Source of the DNA: PBB1 sp040400875
Lineage (GTDB): Bacteria > Pseudomonadota > Gammaproteobacteria > Burkholderiales > Burkholderiaceae_C
Length of the DNA stretch: 25,602 bases
Assembly (NCBI GenBank): GCA_040400875.1
Contig: JBBAPK010000040.1
Location: 1 to 25,602 of the forward strand
Direction of reading: 5' to 3'
Below, one piece after another: positions 1-7,945 of the stretch. The translations under genes were made by a program, and so were the position numbers. The notes beneath the pieces are model-generated. The model made no database searches. It was not told the DNA's origin and was given only the letters and a program-made list of their open reading frames with translations. The number at the start of each line of letters is the position of its first letter. Within the stretch, counting starts at the first letter, position 1.

Positions 1-1
1 G

Positions 2-784
2 ACCGGGCGCGTTGGCGCGCACGTGGACGTGGAAGCCTGCACGCGGCTCGGCATCGCGGTGGCCGAAGGTGCCGGCTCGCCGGTGGCGCCGGCCGAACTC
101 ACCTGGGCGTTGATCATGGCGGCGATGCGCCGGCTGCCGCAGTACATCGGCAACCTCAAGCACGGCGCCTGGCAGCAGTCAGGGCTGAAGGCCGCGTCGA
201 TGCCGGCCAACTTCGGCCTTGGCATGGTGCTGCACGGCAAGACGCTGGGCGTGTGGGGCTATGGGCGTATCGGCCAGCTGGTGGCAGGCTATGCGCGCGC
301 TTTCGGCATGAAGGTCATGGTCTGGGGCAGCGAAGCCTCACGCACGCGCGCCGAGCTGCATGGCCATCAAAGCGCGTCTTCCATTGAGGAATTTTTCAGC
401 GAGAGCGATGTGTTGACGCTGCACCTGCGGCTGGCCGAGTCCACCCGCGGCACCGTCAAGGGCGAACATCTGTCGCTGATGAAGCCCACCTCGTTGCTGG
501 TCAACACCTCGCGCGCCGAGCTCATTGAAGAAGGCGCGCTGGTGTCAGCCCTCAACCGCGGCCGTCCGGGCATGGCCGCCGTCGATGTGTTCGAAAGCGA
601 GCCCACCTTGCAGGGCCACCCGCTGCTGCGGCTCGAAAACGCGGTGTGCACGCCGCACATCGGCTACGTGGAGCAAGACAGCTACGAACACGACTTCAGC
701 GCCGCCTTCGACAACGTGGTGAACTTCATCGCCGGGGAGCCGACCAACCTGGTCAACCCCGAAGCGCTGAAGTTCATCCGCTGA
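2..784 (+). CDS. D-2-hydroxyacid dehydrogenase family protein, 3' part (5' end outside window)
   Basis: This is an NAD(P)-dependent oxidoreductase of the D-isomer-specific 2-hydroxyacid dehydrogenase family (relatives: phosphoglycerate, glycerate and lactate dehydrogenases), acting on 2-hydroxy/2-keto acids in the cytoplasm. The reading frame is open from base 2, and the residues before the GTG at 23 (TGRVGAHVD) read as normal family sequence, so the gene begins upstream and only about 260 codons are visible. The Rossmann nucleotide motif GYGRIG lies near bases 260-275. The catalytic-domain signatures follow in order: LVNTSRAELI with the substrate-binding Arg, the FESEP segment with the acidic residue, and CTPHIGY with the catalytic His. 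The C-terminus is complete. The exact substrate cannot be told. It runs towards the GST gene on the opposite strand, with about 35 bases between the two stops. Confidence 0.9.
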   Translation, partial: TGRVGAHVDVEACTRLGIAVAEGAGSPVAPAELTWALIMAAMRRLPQYIGNLKHGAWQQSGLKAASMPANFGLGMVLHGKTLGVWGYGRIGQLVAGYARAFGMKVMVWGSEASRTRAELHGHQSASSIEEFFSESDVLTLHLRLAESTRGTVKGEHLSLMKPTSLLVNTSRAELIEEGALVSALNRGRPGMAAVDVFESEPTLQGHPLLRLENAVCTPHIGYVEQDSYEHDFSAAFDNVVNFIAGEPTNLVNPEALKFIR

Positions 785-819
785 CCCCTGGCGGCCACCC
801 GCCGCCGGCATCGTCGAAT

Positions 820-1524
820 TCAGCTGCGCACGGTGGCCGCGCTCTGGCCGAACAGCACCTTCATGGATTCCTCATCGACCACCGGCGCGGTGCTGACTTC
901 AGCGGCGCGGGCGTAGGCGCGCTCGGTGGCCGCGCGGTGCTTGATGCGCTCGAACCACGCAGCCACGTGCGGCGTGTCCTCGATCTTCTGGCTTTGCCAC
1001 TCGTAAAGCACCACCCACGGATAGCTGGCCATGTCGGCGATCGAGTACTCGGCGCCTGCGATGAATTCACGACCGTCGCTCAGGTGCTTGTCGAGTACCG
1101 CGTACAGCCGCGCGGTTTCCTTCACGTAGCGCTCCATCGCGTAGGGAATCTTCTCGGGCGCGTACTGCACGAAGTGGTGGTTCTGGCCGGCCATCGGCCC
1201 CAGACCGCCCATCTGCCAGAACAACCACTGCAGCGCCACGTTGCGCCCGCGCAGGTCGGCGGGGATGAGGCGACCGATCTTGTCGGCCAGGTACAAAAGA
1301 ATGGCACCCGACTCGAACACCGCCAGCGGCTCGCCGCCATCGGCCGGCGCGTGGTCGACGATGGCCGGCATGCGGTTGTTGGGCGAGATGCGCAGGAAGT
1401 CAGGCTTGAACTGCTCGCCGCGGCTGATGTTGACCGGCACGATGCGGTAGGGCAGACCGGCCTCCTCGAGGAACATCGTGATCTTGTGGCCGTTGGGGGT
1501 GGTCCAGTAGTACAGGTCGATCAT
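820..1524 (-). CDS. YfcG/YghU-like (Nu-class) glutathione S-transferase
   Basis: This 234-residue cytoplasmic glutathione transferase closely follows the E. coli YfcG/YghU pattern. Known members are glutathione-dependent disulfide-bond reductases with organic hydroperoxide activity rather than classical conjugating enzymes. The thioredoxin-fold domain starts MIDLYYWTTPNGHKIT; the TPNGxK segment replaces the catalytic Ser/Tyr of other classes. It continues with the GSH-binding stretch NNRMPAIVD and FESGAILLYLADK. The all-alpha domain carries LQWLFWQMGGLGPM and GQNHHF, also typical of the Nu class. The start at 1524 has a GGAG ribosome site a few bases upstream. The gene is convergent with the dehydrogenase and divergent from the CoA-transferase gene, with about 175 bases between the two starts. 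Assignment to the subfamily is by remembered motifs; the natural substrate is unknown. Confidence 0.9.
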   Translation of the reverse strand: MIDLYYWTTPNGHKITMFLEEAGLPYRIVPVNISRGEQFKPDFLRISPNNRMPAIVDHAPADGGEPLAVFESGAILLYLADKIGRLIPADLRGRNVALQWLFWQMGGLGPMAGQNHHFVQYAPEKIPYAMERYVKETARLYAVLDKHLSDGREFIAGAEYSIADMASYPWVVLYEWQSQKIEDTPHVAAWFERIKHRAATERAYARAAEVSTAPVVDEESMKVLFGQSAATVRS

Positions 1525-1701
1525 GGTGCGGGCTCCGGAAAGACGCCGTCACGCAAGTGCACGGTCGTCGCAGGTGGGTGAGGTACTCTATTTTGAGGGG
1601 CATCGGACCGAGTGCCGCCGCGCGGTCAAGGGGGGATTACCGCCACCGCCGGCAAGGCCTCGCGCCCGTAGACTGCCACGCGCCATTCATAAGGATTGAC
1701 C

Positions 1702-3630
1702 GTGCTGCTGAACACCGCCAAATCCCGGGCCAACTCCCCGACCCGACCCAACAAGCTCGTCAGCGCTGCTGAAGCGGTGCGGCTGATCCGTGATGGCGAC
1801 ACCGTGGCCACCAGCGGCTTCGTGGGCATCGGTTTTGCCGAGGGCATCGCGATCGCGCTGGAAAAGCGCTTCGTCGACACGCAGTGCGAAACCGGCATCG
1901 GCACACCACAGCAACTCACACTGGTCTACGCGGCCGGCCAGGGCGACGGGCGCGACCGCGGCTTGAATCACTTCGGACACAAGGGTCTGATCAAGCGGGT
2001 GGTGGGCGGTCACTGGAGCCTGGTGCCCAAGCTGCAGGCGATGGCGCTGGCCGGCGAGATCGAGGCCTACAACCTGCCGCAAGGCGTCATCTCGCACCTG
2101 TTTCGCGACATCGCCGCGGGCAAGCCCGGCACGCTCACGCCCATTGGCCTAGGCACCTTCGTCGACCCGCGTCACGGTGGCGGCAAGGTCAACGCGGCCA
2201 CCACGCAAGACCTGGTGCGCCTGATGGAGATCGATGGCGAGGAAATGCTGTTCTACAAGGCATTTCCGATCCACGTGGGCATCATCCGCGCGACCACCGC
2301 CGACCCCGACGGCAACCTCACGATGGAGCGCGAGGCGCTCACGCTCGAAGCGCTGGCCATCGCCATGGCCGCGCACAACAGCGGCGGGCTGGTCATCGCG
2401 CAGGTCGAACGCATCGCCGAGCGCGGCTCGCTCAACCCGCGCCAGGTCAAGATCCCCGGCGTGCTGGTCGACTGCGTGGTGCTGGCCGAAAAGCCCGAGC
2501 ACCACATGCAGACCTTCGTCACGCCCTACAGCGCGGCCTATGCCGGCGAGATCCGGGTGCCGGCCAACACCATCGCACCCATGCCCATGAGCGAGCGCAA
2601 GGTGCTGGCGCGCCGTGCCGCGCTCGAGCTCAAGCAAGGCGCAGTGGTCAACCTGGGCATCGGTATGCCCGAAGGCGTGGCCGACGTGGCCGCCGAAGAA
2701 GAGGTGATCGAGTTGCTCACGCTCACCGCCGAGCCGGGCGTGATCGGCGGCATTCCTGCCAGTGGGCTGAACTTCGGCGCGGCGGTGAACACCCAGGCGG
2801 TGATCGACCAGCCCAGCCAGTTCGACTTCTACGACGGTGGCGGGCTCGACATCGCGGTGCTCGGTCTGGCACAGGCCGATGCCGAGGGCAACCTGAACGT
2901 CAGCAAGTTCGGCACCAAGCTGGCCGGCGCCGGCGGCTTTATCAACATCAGCCAGTCGGCACACGCGGTGGTGTTCGTGGGCACCTTCACCGCCGGCGGC
3001 TTGCAAGTGCGCATCGAAGACGGCCGGGTGCACATCGACCACGAAGGCAGCCAGCGCAAGTTCGTGCGCGCCGTCGAGCACCGCACCTTCAGCGGCGAGC
3101 GCGCCCGCAAGAACGGCCAGCGCGTGCTCTACGTGACCGAGCGCTGCGTGTTTCGGCTGGCCGACGCCGGCGGGCTCGAGCTCATCGAGATCGCCCCGGG
3201 CATTGATCTGCAGCGGCACATCCTGTCGCAGATGGACTTCCACCCGGCCATCAGCCCCGAGCTGCGGCTGATGGACGCCAGCTTGTTTGCCGACGCTCCG
3301 ATGAATCTGCGCCGACGCATGCTCACTCTGCCGCTGGCCCAGCGCATCGACTTCGACGAGCGCGGTCAGATGCTGTTCGTCAACTTCGAAGGCCTGAGCA
3401 TCACCAGCTCGCAAGACATCGCCGACATCGAGAGCGAAGTCACCAGCAAGGTCTTGCCGATGGACAAGCGGGTTGATGTGATCGTCAACTACGACCACTT
3501 CAGCATCCGCCCCGAACTCATTGACGAGTACGGCGCCATGGTCAAGCGGCTGGCCGAGCGCTACTACGCGCAGATCACGCGCTACGCGGCGAGCAGCTTC
3601 GTCAAGGCCAGGCTGGACGCTCAGGGCTGA
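1702..3630 (+). CDS. Family I acyl-CoA:acetate/3-ketoacid CoA-transferase (propionate CoA-transferase/YdiF-like), C-terminally extended
   Basis: This enzyme moves CoA between an acyl-CoA and a free short-chain acid such as acetate, propionate or a 3-keto acid. Both halves of the family I fold are in one chain: an N-terminal half with the glycine-rich GFVGIGFAEG, and a second half starting near VVNLGIGMPEGVAD. The expected catalytic Glu is in TAEPGVIGG (GAG at 2731, about residue 344), which forms the glutamyl-CoA intermediate in characterised relatives. I chose the GTG at 1702 because AAGGA at 1691-1695 sits 6 bases before it; a TTG at 1696 is too close to that site. At about 642 residues it is about 110 residues longer than E. 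coli YdiF (531). The extra C-terminal part (from about ERGQMLFVNFEG) is continuous with the rest and has normal codon use. Its nearest gene is divergent, so no pathway can be inferred from context. Confidence 0.9.
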   Translation: MLLNTAKSRANSPTRPNKLVSAAEAVRLIRDGDTVATSGFVGIGFAEGIAIALEKRFVDTQCETGIGTPQQLTLVYAAGQGDGRDRGLNHFGHKGLIKRVVGGHWSLVPKLQAMALAGEIEAYNLPQGVISHLFRDIAAGKPGTLTPIGLGTFVDPRHGGGKVNAATTQDLVRLMEIDGEEMLFYKAFPIHVGIIRATTADPDGNLTMEREALTLEALAIAMAAHNSGGLVIAQVERIAERGSLNPRQVKIPGVLVDCVVLAEKPEHHMQTFVTPYSAAYAGEIRVPANTIAPMPMSERKVLARRAALELKQGAVVNLGIGMPEGVADVAAEEEVIELLTLTAEPGVIGGIPASGLNFGAAVNTQAVIDQPSQFDFYDGGGLDIAVLGLAQADAEGNLNVSKFGTKLAGAGGFINISQSAHAVVFVGTFTAGGLQVRIEDGRVHIDHEGSQRKFVRAVEHRTFSGERARKNGQRVLYVTERCVFRLADAGGLELIEIAPGIDLQRHILSQMDFHPAISPELRLMDASLFADAPMNLRRRMLTLPLAQRIDFDERGQMLFVNFEGLSITSSQDIADIESEVTSKVLPMDKRVDVIVNYDHFSIRPELIDEYGAMVKRLAERYYAQITRYAASSFVKARLDAQG

Positions 3631-3782
3631 TCGTCGGCAAGCGCTCAGGGCGCCTGAGGCAACTGAGCCACCATCGCAAGCACCTCGATCTGGTTGGGCG
3701 CGGACAAGACGGACGGCGCGGTCGATAGACCTTTCAACCATTTCGAGAAAAACTTCACAAGTCACAACAATCGCTTGCAAAT

Positions 3783-3796
3783 AGCACTCAAGTGCT
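3783..3796 (+). repeat. Short inverted repeat upstream of the riboswitch
   Basis: AGCACT and AGTGCT form a perfect 6-bp inverted repeat separated by CA, about 45 bases before the aptamer. It lies in the 199-base stretch between the CoA-transferase stop and the riboswitch, which must hold the promoter for the protease transcript. It could be a regulator half-site pair or chance. I could not identify a convincing -35/-10 pair around it. Confidence 0.3.
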
Positions 3797-3829
3797 CACA
3801 GCGATCGGTCGAATAACACCGGGTAATTC

Positions 3830-3916
3830 GTCCATTTCCGCAAACCACGCGAAAGCGCGGGACGCAAAGCCTCCGGCCTAAAGCGCGCAAGCGCCACGGT
3901 AGCGGGGTTGCCAGCT
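3830..3916 (+). promoter_or_regulatory. Cyclic-di-GMP-I riboswitch (GEMM-I aptamer)
   Basis: The transcript here matches the GEMM-I consensus that binds the second messenger c-di-GMP. Visible in order are GCAAACC (3840-3846); a GNRA hairpin with GAAA loop (CCACGC-GAAA-GCGCGG, one A-C mismatch); the nearly invariant GGGACGCAAAGCCTCCGG (3859-3876) and CCTAAAGC; a second hairpin with a GCAA loop; and the closing GGTAGCGGGGTTGCC (3898-3912). From memory, the core is almost identical to the Vibrio Vc2 aptamer. The P1 bases 5' of GCAAACC are more divergent. It lies about 40 bases before the start codon of a secreted protease. A hairpin containing the ribosome site follows, so control of translation is likely. 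The ON/OFF direction cannot be read from the sequence. Confidence 0.92.
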
Positions 3917-3931
3917 CGCATCAGCGCTCTG

Positions 3932-3949
3932 GCCTCTACACCAAGAGGC
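3932..3949 (+). promoter_or_regulatory. Shine-Dalgarno-sequestering hairpin (probable riboswitch expression platform)
   Basis: GCCTCT (3932-3937) and AGAGGC (3944-3949) are perfect complements around a 6-base loop. The 3' arm contains the AAGAGG ribosome-binding site (3943-3948) that lies 7 bases before the ATG at 3956. Forming the stem would hide the ribosome site. It directly follows the c-di-GMP aptamer, which makes a translational switch the simplest reading. There is no U-tract, so it is not an intrinsic terminator. Confidence 0.65.
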
Positions 3950-3955
3950 ACTGCC

Positions 3956-5803
3956 ATGAAAACCCGTTTCCCCTTGTCGCCGTTGATGATGGCTGCCGCA
4001 CTAAGCCTGCTGCCACTGGCCTCGCACGCGCGGTTTGACGCCAGCGCAACCGCTGCTGCGGCATCGGCTCAAAACGACACGACCGACCGCCTGATCGTGC
4101 GTTACCGCCAAACCGCTCCCGTACAAGAAGCGCTGCGCTCGCGCATGTCGGCCGATCAGGCCGTTCCGGGCCAGGCCGTTCGCGTGCGCGTGCTGCGCGC
4201 GATGAGCGGCGGCGCCCATGTGCTGCAGCTCAGCCGGCACATGAAATCGGGCGAGCTCAACTCGCTGATGGCCAGCTTGCGCAACAGCGACCCCAACATC
4301 GAATACGTCGAGCCGGACCGCCGGGTTCATACGATGTACGTGCCCAACGACGCGATGTACACGCAGCAGTGGTCGCTGTCGGACGTGACCGGCGGCATCC
4401 GTGCGCCAGACGCCTGGAACCGCGCCACCGGCACGGGCGTGGTGATTGCCGTGGTCGACTCTGGCGTGCGCCCGCATGCCGATCTGGCCGCCAACCTGTT
4501 GCCCGGCTATGACTTCGTGACCAGCGCCACCATAGGCGCCGATGGCGGCGGCCGCGATGCCGATCCGGCCGATCCGGGTGACTACGCCCCGGCCGGCGGC
4601 TGCGGCGCGGGCTCGGCAGCCAGCAACAGTTCATGGCACGGTACGCACGTGGCCGGCATCGCTGCGGCAGCAGGCGGCAACGGCGTGGGCGTGGCCGGTG
4701 TGGCCTTTGGCGCACGCATCCTGCCGGTGCGCGCACTCGGGCGCTGCGGCGGCTACAGCTCGGACATGGCCGACGCGATCGCATGGGCCGCGGGCAACAC
4801 CATCACCGGTGTGCCAGCCAACGCCAACCCCGCCAAGGTGATCAACCTGTCACTCGGCGGCACTGGTGCGTGCGACATCACCACGCAAAACGCCATCAAC
4901 GCGGCCCGCGCCAAGGGCGCCGTGGTGGTGGTGGCCGCAGGCAACAACAACGCAACATCGACCACGCAGACGCCGGCCAACTGCTCGGGTGTGATCACGG
5001 TGGCGGCCACCAGCAAGACGGGCGGCAAGGCCAGCTACTCGAGCTTCGGCACGAACGTGGCCGTGGCCGCGCCGGGTGGCGACTCCACCGGTGCCATCTT
5101 GTCGACGCTGAATGCCGGCACCACCACGCCGGGCGCCGACAGCTACGCCTCATATATGGGCACCTCGATGGCCACTCCGGTGGTCAGCGGTGTGGCGGCG
5201 CTGATGTTCTCGGCCAACCCCAAGCTCACGCCAGATCAGGTGGCCAGCTTCCTCAAGAGCAGCGCACGCGCCTTCCCGGCCGCGTGCAGCCAGTGCGGCT
5301 CTGGCATCGTCGATGCCAACGCGGCCGTGGCCATGGCGCTGGGGGCACCAGCTCCCGCGCCTGCTCCGGCACCAGCGCCGGCTCCCGCACCGGCTCCCGC
5401 TCCCGCACCTACCCCAGCACCAGCTCCAGCGCCTGTGAGCGGAGGCTCTTCGATCAACGAGACCTCGGCTGCCAATGACAGCATCGGCACCGCCCAAGCC
5501 GTGGCCACCTTGCCGATGACTGTGTCGGGCACGATCACCAGCAACACCGACAACGACTACTTCAAGGTCACGGTGCCGGCTGGCAAGAAGATGACGAGCA
5601 CGCTCACCGCCGGCAGCGGCTCGGGCTTTGGTCTGGGCGTTTACCTGACGAACGGCCAGCAGCTGATCCTGGTCAGCGGCGTGATCGGCAGGCAGCAACA
5701 GATCGCGCTGACCAATGCGGGCACGATGGCAGTCACGGTGGTGATGCGGGTGATGCGCTCGGCAGGCACCACCGGTGCCTACAAGCTGGCGATGACGCTG
5801 TGA
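3956..5803 (+). CDS. Secreted S8 subtilisin-like serine protease with C-terminal PPC-like domain
   Basis: This 615-residue extracellular protease starts at ATG 3956, which follows AAGAGG and a typical Sec signal peptide (MKTRF, a hydrophobic run, ASHA around residue 25). An in-frame TTG at 3908 lies inside the riboswitch and is rejected. An I9-type propeptide spans about residues 44-125. The catalytic triad is Asp168 (VVDSG), His228 (HGTHVAG) and Ser404 (GTSMATP), with the oxyanion Asn330 in AAGNNN. A Pro-Ala linker (about 464-493) joins the catalytic domain to a beta-rich C-terminal region (about 500-615) that starts NETSAANDSIGTAQAV. It resembles bacterial pre-peptidase C-terminal (PPC) domains, which are often removed after secretion. 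Several Cys in the catalytic domain fit periplasmic or extracellular disulfides. Expression is probably set by c-di-GMP through the leader riboswitch. The gene appears monocistronic. Confidence 0.93.
   Translation: MKTRFPLSPLMMAAALSLLPLASHARFDASATAAAASAQNDTTDRLIVRYRQTAPVQEALRSRMSADQAVPGQAVRVRVLRAMSGGAHVLQLSRHMKSGELNSLMASLRNSDPNIEYVEPDRRVHTMYVPNDAMYTQQWSLSDVTGGIRAPDAWNRATGTGVVIAVVDSGVRPHADLAANLLPGYDFVTSATIGADGGGRDADPADPGDYAPAGGCGAGSAASNSSWHGTHVAGIAAAAGGNGVGVAGVAFGARILPVRALGRCGGYSSDMADAIAWAAGNTITGVPANANPAKVINLSLGGTGACDITTQNAINAARAKGAVVVVAAGNNNATSTTQTPANCSGVITVAATSKTGGKASYSSFGTNVAVAAPGGDSTGAILSTLNAGTTTPGADSYASYMGTSMATPVVSGVAALMFSANPKLTPDQVASFLKSSARAFPAACSQCGSGIVDANAAVAMALGAPAPAPAPAPAPAPAPAPAPAPTPAPAPAPVSGGSSINETSAANDSIGTAQAVATLPMTVSGTITSNTDNDYFKVTVPAGKKMTSTLTAGSGSGFGLGVYLTNGQQLILVSGVIGRQQQIALTNAGTMAVTVVMRVMRSAGTTGAYKLAMTL
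5347..5435 (+). repeat. Degenerate Pro-Ala codon repeat encoding an interdomain linker
   Basis: About 90 bases of alternating GCx CCx codons encode an Ala-Pro linker between the protease domain and the PPC-like domain. Codons vary (GCACCA, GCTCCC, GCGCCT), so the DNA is only partly repetitive. Such tracts can change length by replication slippage. The linker is expected to be extended and flexible. Confidence 0.8.
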
Positions 5804-5852
5804 GCTTGCACCGCGCCCTGATAACTCGGGGCGCGGCACACGGCGGGTGGGC

Positions 5853-6659
5853 TCAGCGGTGCAGCCAGCGCGCGTGCAGCCAGCGGGCTGCCACATCGAG
5901 CGCGTAGCCCAGCGCACCGATCAGCACGATGGCGGCCATCAGTTCGTCGTAGGCCAGCCGGTCGCGGGTGTCGAGGATGAAGTAGCCCAAGCCGGCCGAC
6001 ACGCCCAGCATCTCGGCCGGCACCAGCACGATCCAGATGATCCCGATGGCCAGCCGCACGCCGGTCAGGATCTGCGCGGTGATGCCAGGCAGCACCACGT
6101 GCAGCACGGTTTCGCGGCGTGTCGCCGACAAGCTGCGCGCCAGCAGCAACCAATTGGGATCGAGCTGCGCCACGCCGGCGGCGGTGTTCAAGAGCATGGG
6201 CCACACCGCCGCGAAGGCGAGCAAAAAGTACACCGGCGCATCGCCCACGCCCAGCACCATCACGGCGATGGGCATCCACGACAGCGGCGACACCATGCGC
6301 AGAAACTGAAACAAGGGCGTGGTGCCCTTGGCAAAGCGCATCGACAAGCCGGTCAGCACACCGAGCGGCACGCCGATGGACACCGCCAAACCCAGACCCA
6401 CTGCCACACGCTGCAAGCTGGTGACCACGTGCGGCCACAGCTCGCCACTGGCCAGCAAGCGCGCGAGCGCCTGCAATGCCGGCCAAGGCGCAAAGGACGC
6501 CGCGATGGGCGTGCGCAAGATGAGCAACTGCGCACCGATCCACCACACGACCACGGCCAGCGCCAGCCCGACCCAAGGCAGCAGCCGATGCCGGTGCGGC
6601 ACCGCTGGTGATGCCGACTCCACGGCATCGACCGTGACTGCGTTGGTCAACTCGCTCAC
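5853..6659 (-). CDS. ABC transporter permease, NitT/TauT (nitrate/sulfonate/taurine) type
   Basis: This 268-residue inner-membrane permease belongs to the BPD_transp_1 superfamily and is related to SsuC/TauC. Several hydrophobic helices are visible, starting with LLPWVGLALAVVVWWIGAQL after a polar N-terminus. The cytoplasmic EAA-type loop that docks on the ATPase is around LSATRRETVLHVVLPGI, followed by TGVRLAIGIIWIVLVPAEM, a stretch typical of this subfamily. The GTG start at 6659 is preceded by GAGGA overlapping the stop codon of the binding-protein gene, and the two genes are only 10 bases apart, so translation is probably coupled. It is last in the ATPase - binding protein - permease order on the minus strand. 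The substrate is not determined by the sequence. Confidence 0.9.
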   Translation of the reverse strand: MSELTNAVTVDAVESASPAVPHRHRLLPWVGLALAVVVWWIGAQLLILRTPIAASFAPWPALQALARLLASGELWPHVVTSLQRVAVGLGLAVSIGVPLGVLTGLSMRFAKGTTPLFQFLRMVSPLSWMPIAVMVLGVGDAPVYFLLAFAAVWPMLLNTAAGVAQLDPNWLLLARSLSATRRETVLHVVLPGITAQILTGVRLAIGIIWIVLVPAEMLGVSAGLGYFILDTRDRLAYDELMAAIVLIGALGYALDVAARWLHARWLHR

Positions 6660-6669
6660 GTGGCGATCC

Positions 6670-7920
6670 TCACACCTGCACCACTTCCTTGCGCAGCAGA
6701 TCAGCCGGCAAGCCGAACACCTGCGGGCCGCCCACGGCCGTCAGTGACTTGCGCACGAAGCGGTCGTCGACCAGGTCGCCGGCCACGAACTTCGGGTCGA
6801 GTGCTTCGAGAAAGCGGGTGTCGCCCTCGACCTTGGTCTGCCGGATCGCGCGCACTAGTTCTTCGGTGTAGCTGGCAAACGGATACGGCTGGAAGTCGAT
6901 GCGCCGCTGCGCCCAGCCCTTGTGGTGCACCACGCCGCTGGCCTCATAGCTGTTGTAGTCGGTGGCCGCGAGCACCTTGGTCAGCGTGCGCAGCGGGTGC
7001 GGCGTGTAGCGGCCCTCGCCCGTGGTGGACAGCAGTCGGGCGGCATCGGTCTGGTTCTCACGTGTCCACAACTGCGCCTTGACGATGGCGGTGGTCACGC
7101 GCTGGGCCCACTCGGGACGCTCGACCAGATCGCGCTCGGCCAGGAAGGTCACGCAGCAGGCGTGGTTCTTCCAGACGTCGCCCGAAAAGCGCAGCACCTT
7201 GCCCACGCCAGCGATCTCGGCCGCCGCGTTGAAGGGCTCGGCCACGATGAACCCGGCGATCGAGCCGGCGGCCAGCGCCGACACCATTTCGGCCGGCGGC
7301 ATCACGATCAGGTTGACCTCGTTGGGCGCTTGCTTCGCGTCGCGCGAGCGCGTTATTGCCACCAGGTTGTTGGCACTCAGGATCTGTTGCAGCAGCACGT
7401 TGTGGATGGAATACCAAAACGGAATGGCCACCGTGCGCCCCCCCAGATCGGCCACGCTGTTGATGCTCGGTGCGACCGTCAAGGCCGAGCCGTTGACGTG
7501 GTTCCAGGCCACGATCTTGGCCGGGAACTTCGAGCCGTAACGCACCCACAGCGCAGCCGGGGTCAGCAGGTGGATCACGTTGACCTGACCCGACACGAAG
7601 GCCTCGACGATCTGCGCCCAGCTTCGAAACAGCCGCGGCACTTCGGCGCGCAGGCCTTCGGCTTCGTACATCTTGCGGCCGTGGGCGACCAGCAGCGGCG
7701 TCGCGTCGGTGATCGGCAGGTAGCCGATCTTCACCGGCTGGTCGTCGCCCTTGAAGGCCTGCGCCCGCGCATCGCCAGCGGTGAGCAACGGTGCGGCGAC
7801 CGATGCGGTGGCCAATGCACCGAGGCGCAGCATGTCGCGCCGAGTCAGGCCGCAGCCGCAATCGGACGACACACAAATGTGGGTGTAGCGCGAGGCCATG
7901 GAGGTGTCGATGATCGTCAT
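6670..7920 (-). CDS. ABC transporter substrate-binding protein, NitT/TauT (NMT1/SsuA-like), Tat-exported
   Basis: This 416-residue periplasmic binding protein delivers substrate to the neighbouring permease. Its N-terminus carries a twin-arginine motif (TRRDMLRLG, Arg27-Arg28), then a hydrophobic stretch and a cleavage site near ARAQA (about residue 55), so Tat export is likely. The mature part begins VKIGYLPITDATPLLVAHG, the usual opening of NMT1/SsuA-like proteins, with VSGQVNVIHLLTPAAL and LAAGSIAGFIVAEPFNA as further family stretches. Three Cys (16, 21, 23; pattern CxxxxCxC) precede the RR motif, which is unusual. The start at 7920 has a strong AAAGGAG six bases upstream. Relatives bind nitrate, sulfonates, taurine, thiamine precursors or aromatic acids. 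The divergent oxidase cluster suggests an organic ligand, but that is inference. Confidence 0.9.
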   Translation of the reverse strand: MTIIDTSMASRYTHICVSSDCGCGLTRRDMLRLGALATASVAAPLLTAGDARAQAFKGDDQPVKIGYLPITDATPLLVAHGRKMYEAEGLRAEVPRLFRSWAQIVEAFVSGQVNVIHLLTPAALWVRYGSKFPAKIVAWNHVNGSALTVAPSINSVADLGGRTVAIPFWYSIHNVLLQQILSANNLVAITRSRDAKQAPNEVNLIVMPPAEMVSALAAGSIAGFIVAEPFNAAAEIAGVGKVLRFSGDVWKNHACCVTFLAERDLVERPEWAQRVTTAIVKAQLWTRENQTDAARLLSTTGEGRYTPHPLRTLTKVLAATDYNSYEASGVVHHKGWAQRRIDFQPYPFASYTEELVRAIRQTKVEGDTRFLEALDPKFVAGDLVDDRFVRKSLTAVGGPQVFGLPADLLRKEVVQV

Positions 7921-7945
7921 GGGAGGCTCCTTTGAGGCAGTTGGA

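Noticed and set aside
3644..3658. Hairpin CTCAGG-GCG-CCTGAG after the CoA-transferase gene as an intrinsic terminator
   Set aside because: The stem is only 6 bp and no T-tract follows.
2149..3780. Long open frame of 543 codons on the minus strand
   Set aside because: It lies antisense to the CoA-transferase gene, is rich in His/Ala/Gly/Val of the type produced by reverse frames of GC-rich genes, and has no recognisable domain.
3908..3955. Earlier TTG start for the protease
   Set aside because: It lies inside the riboswitch core and would put extra residues before a perfect signal peptide.
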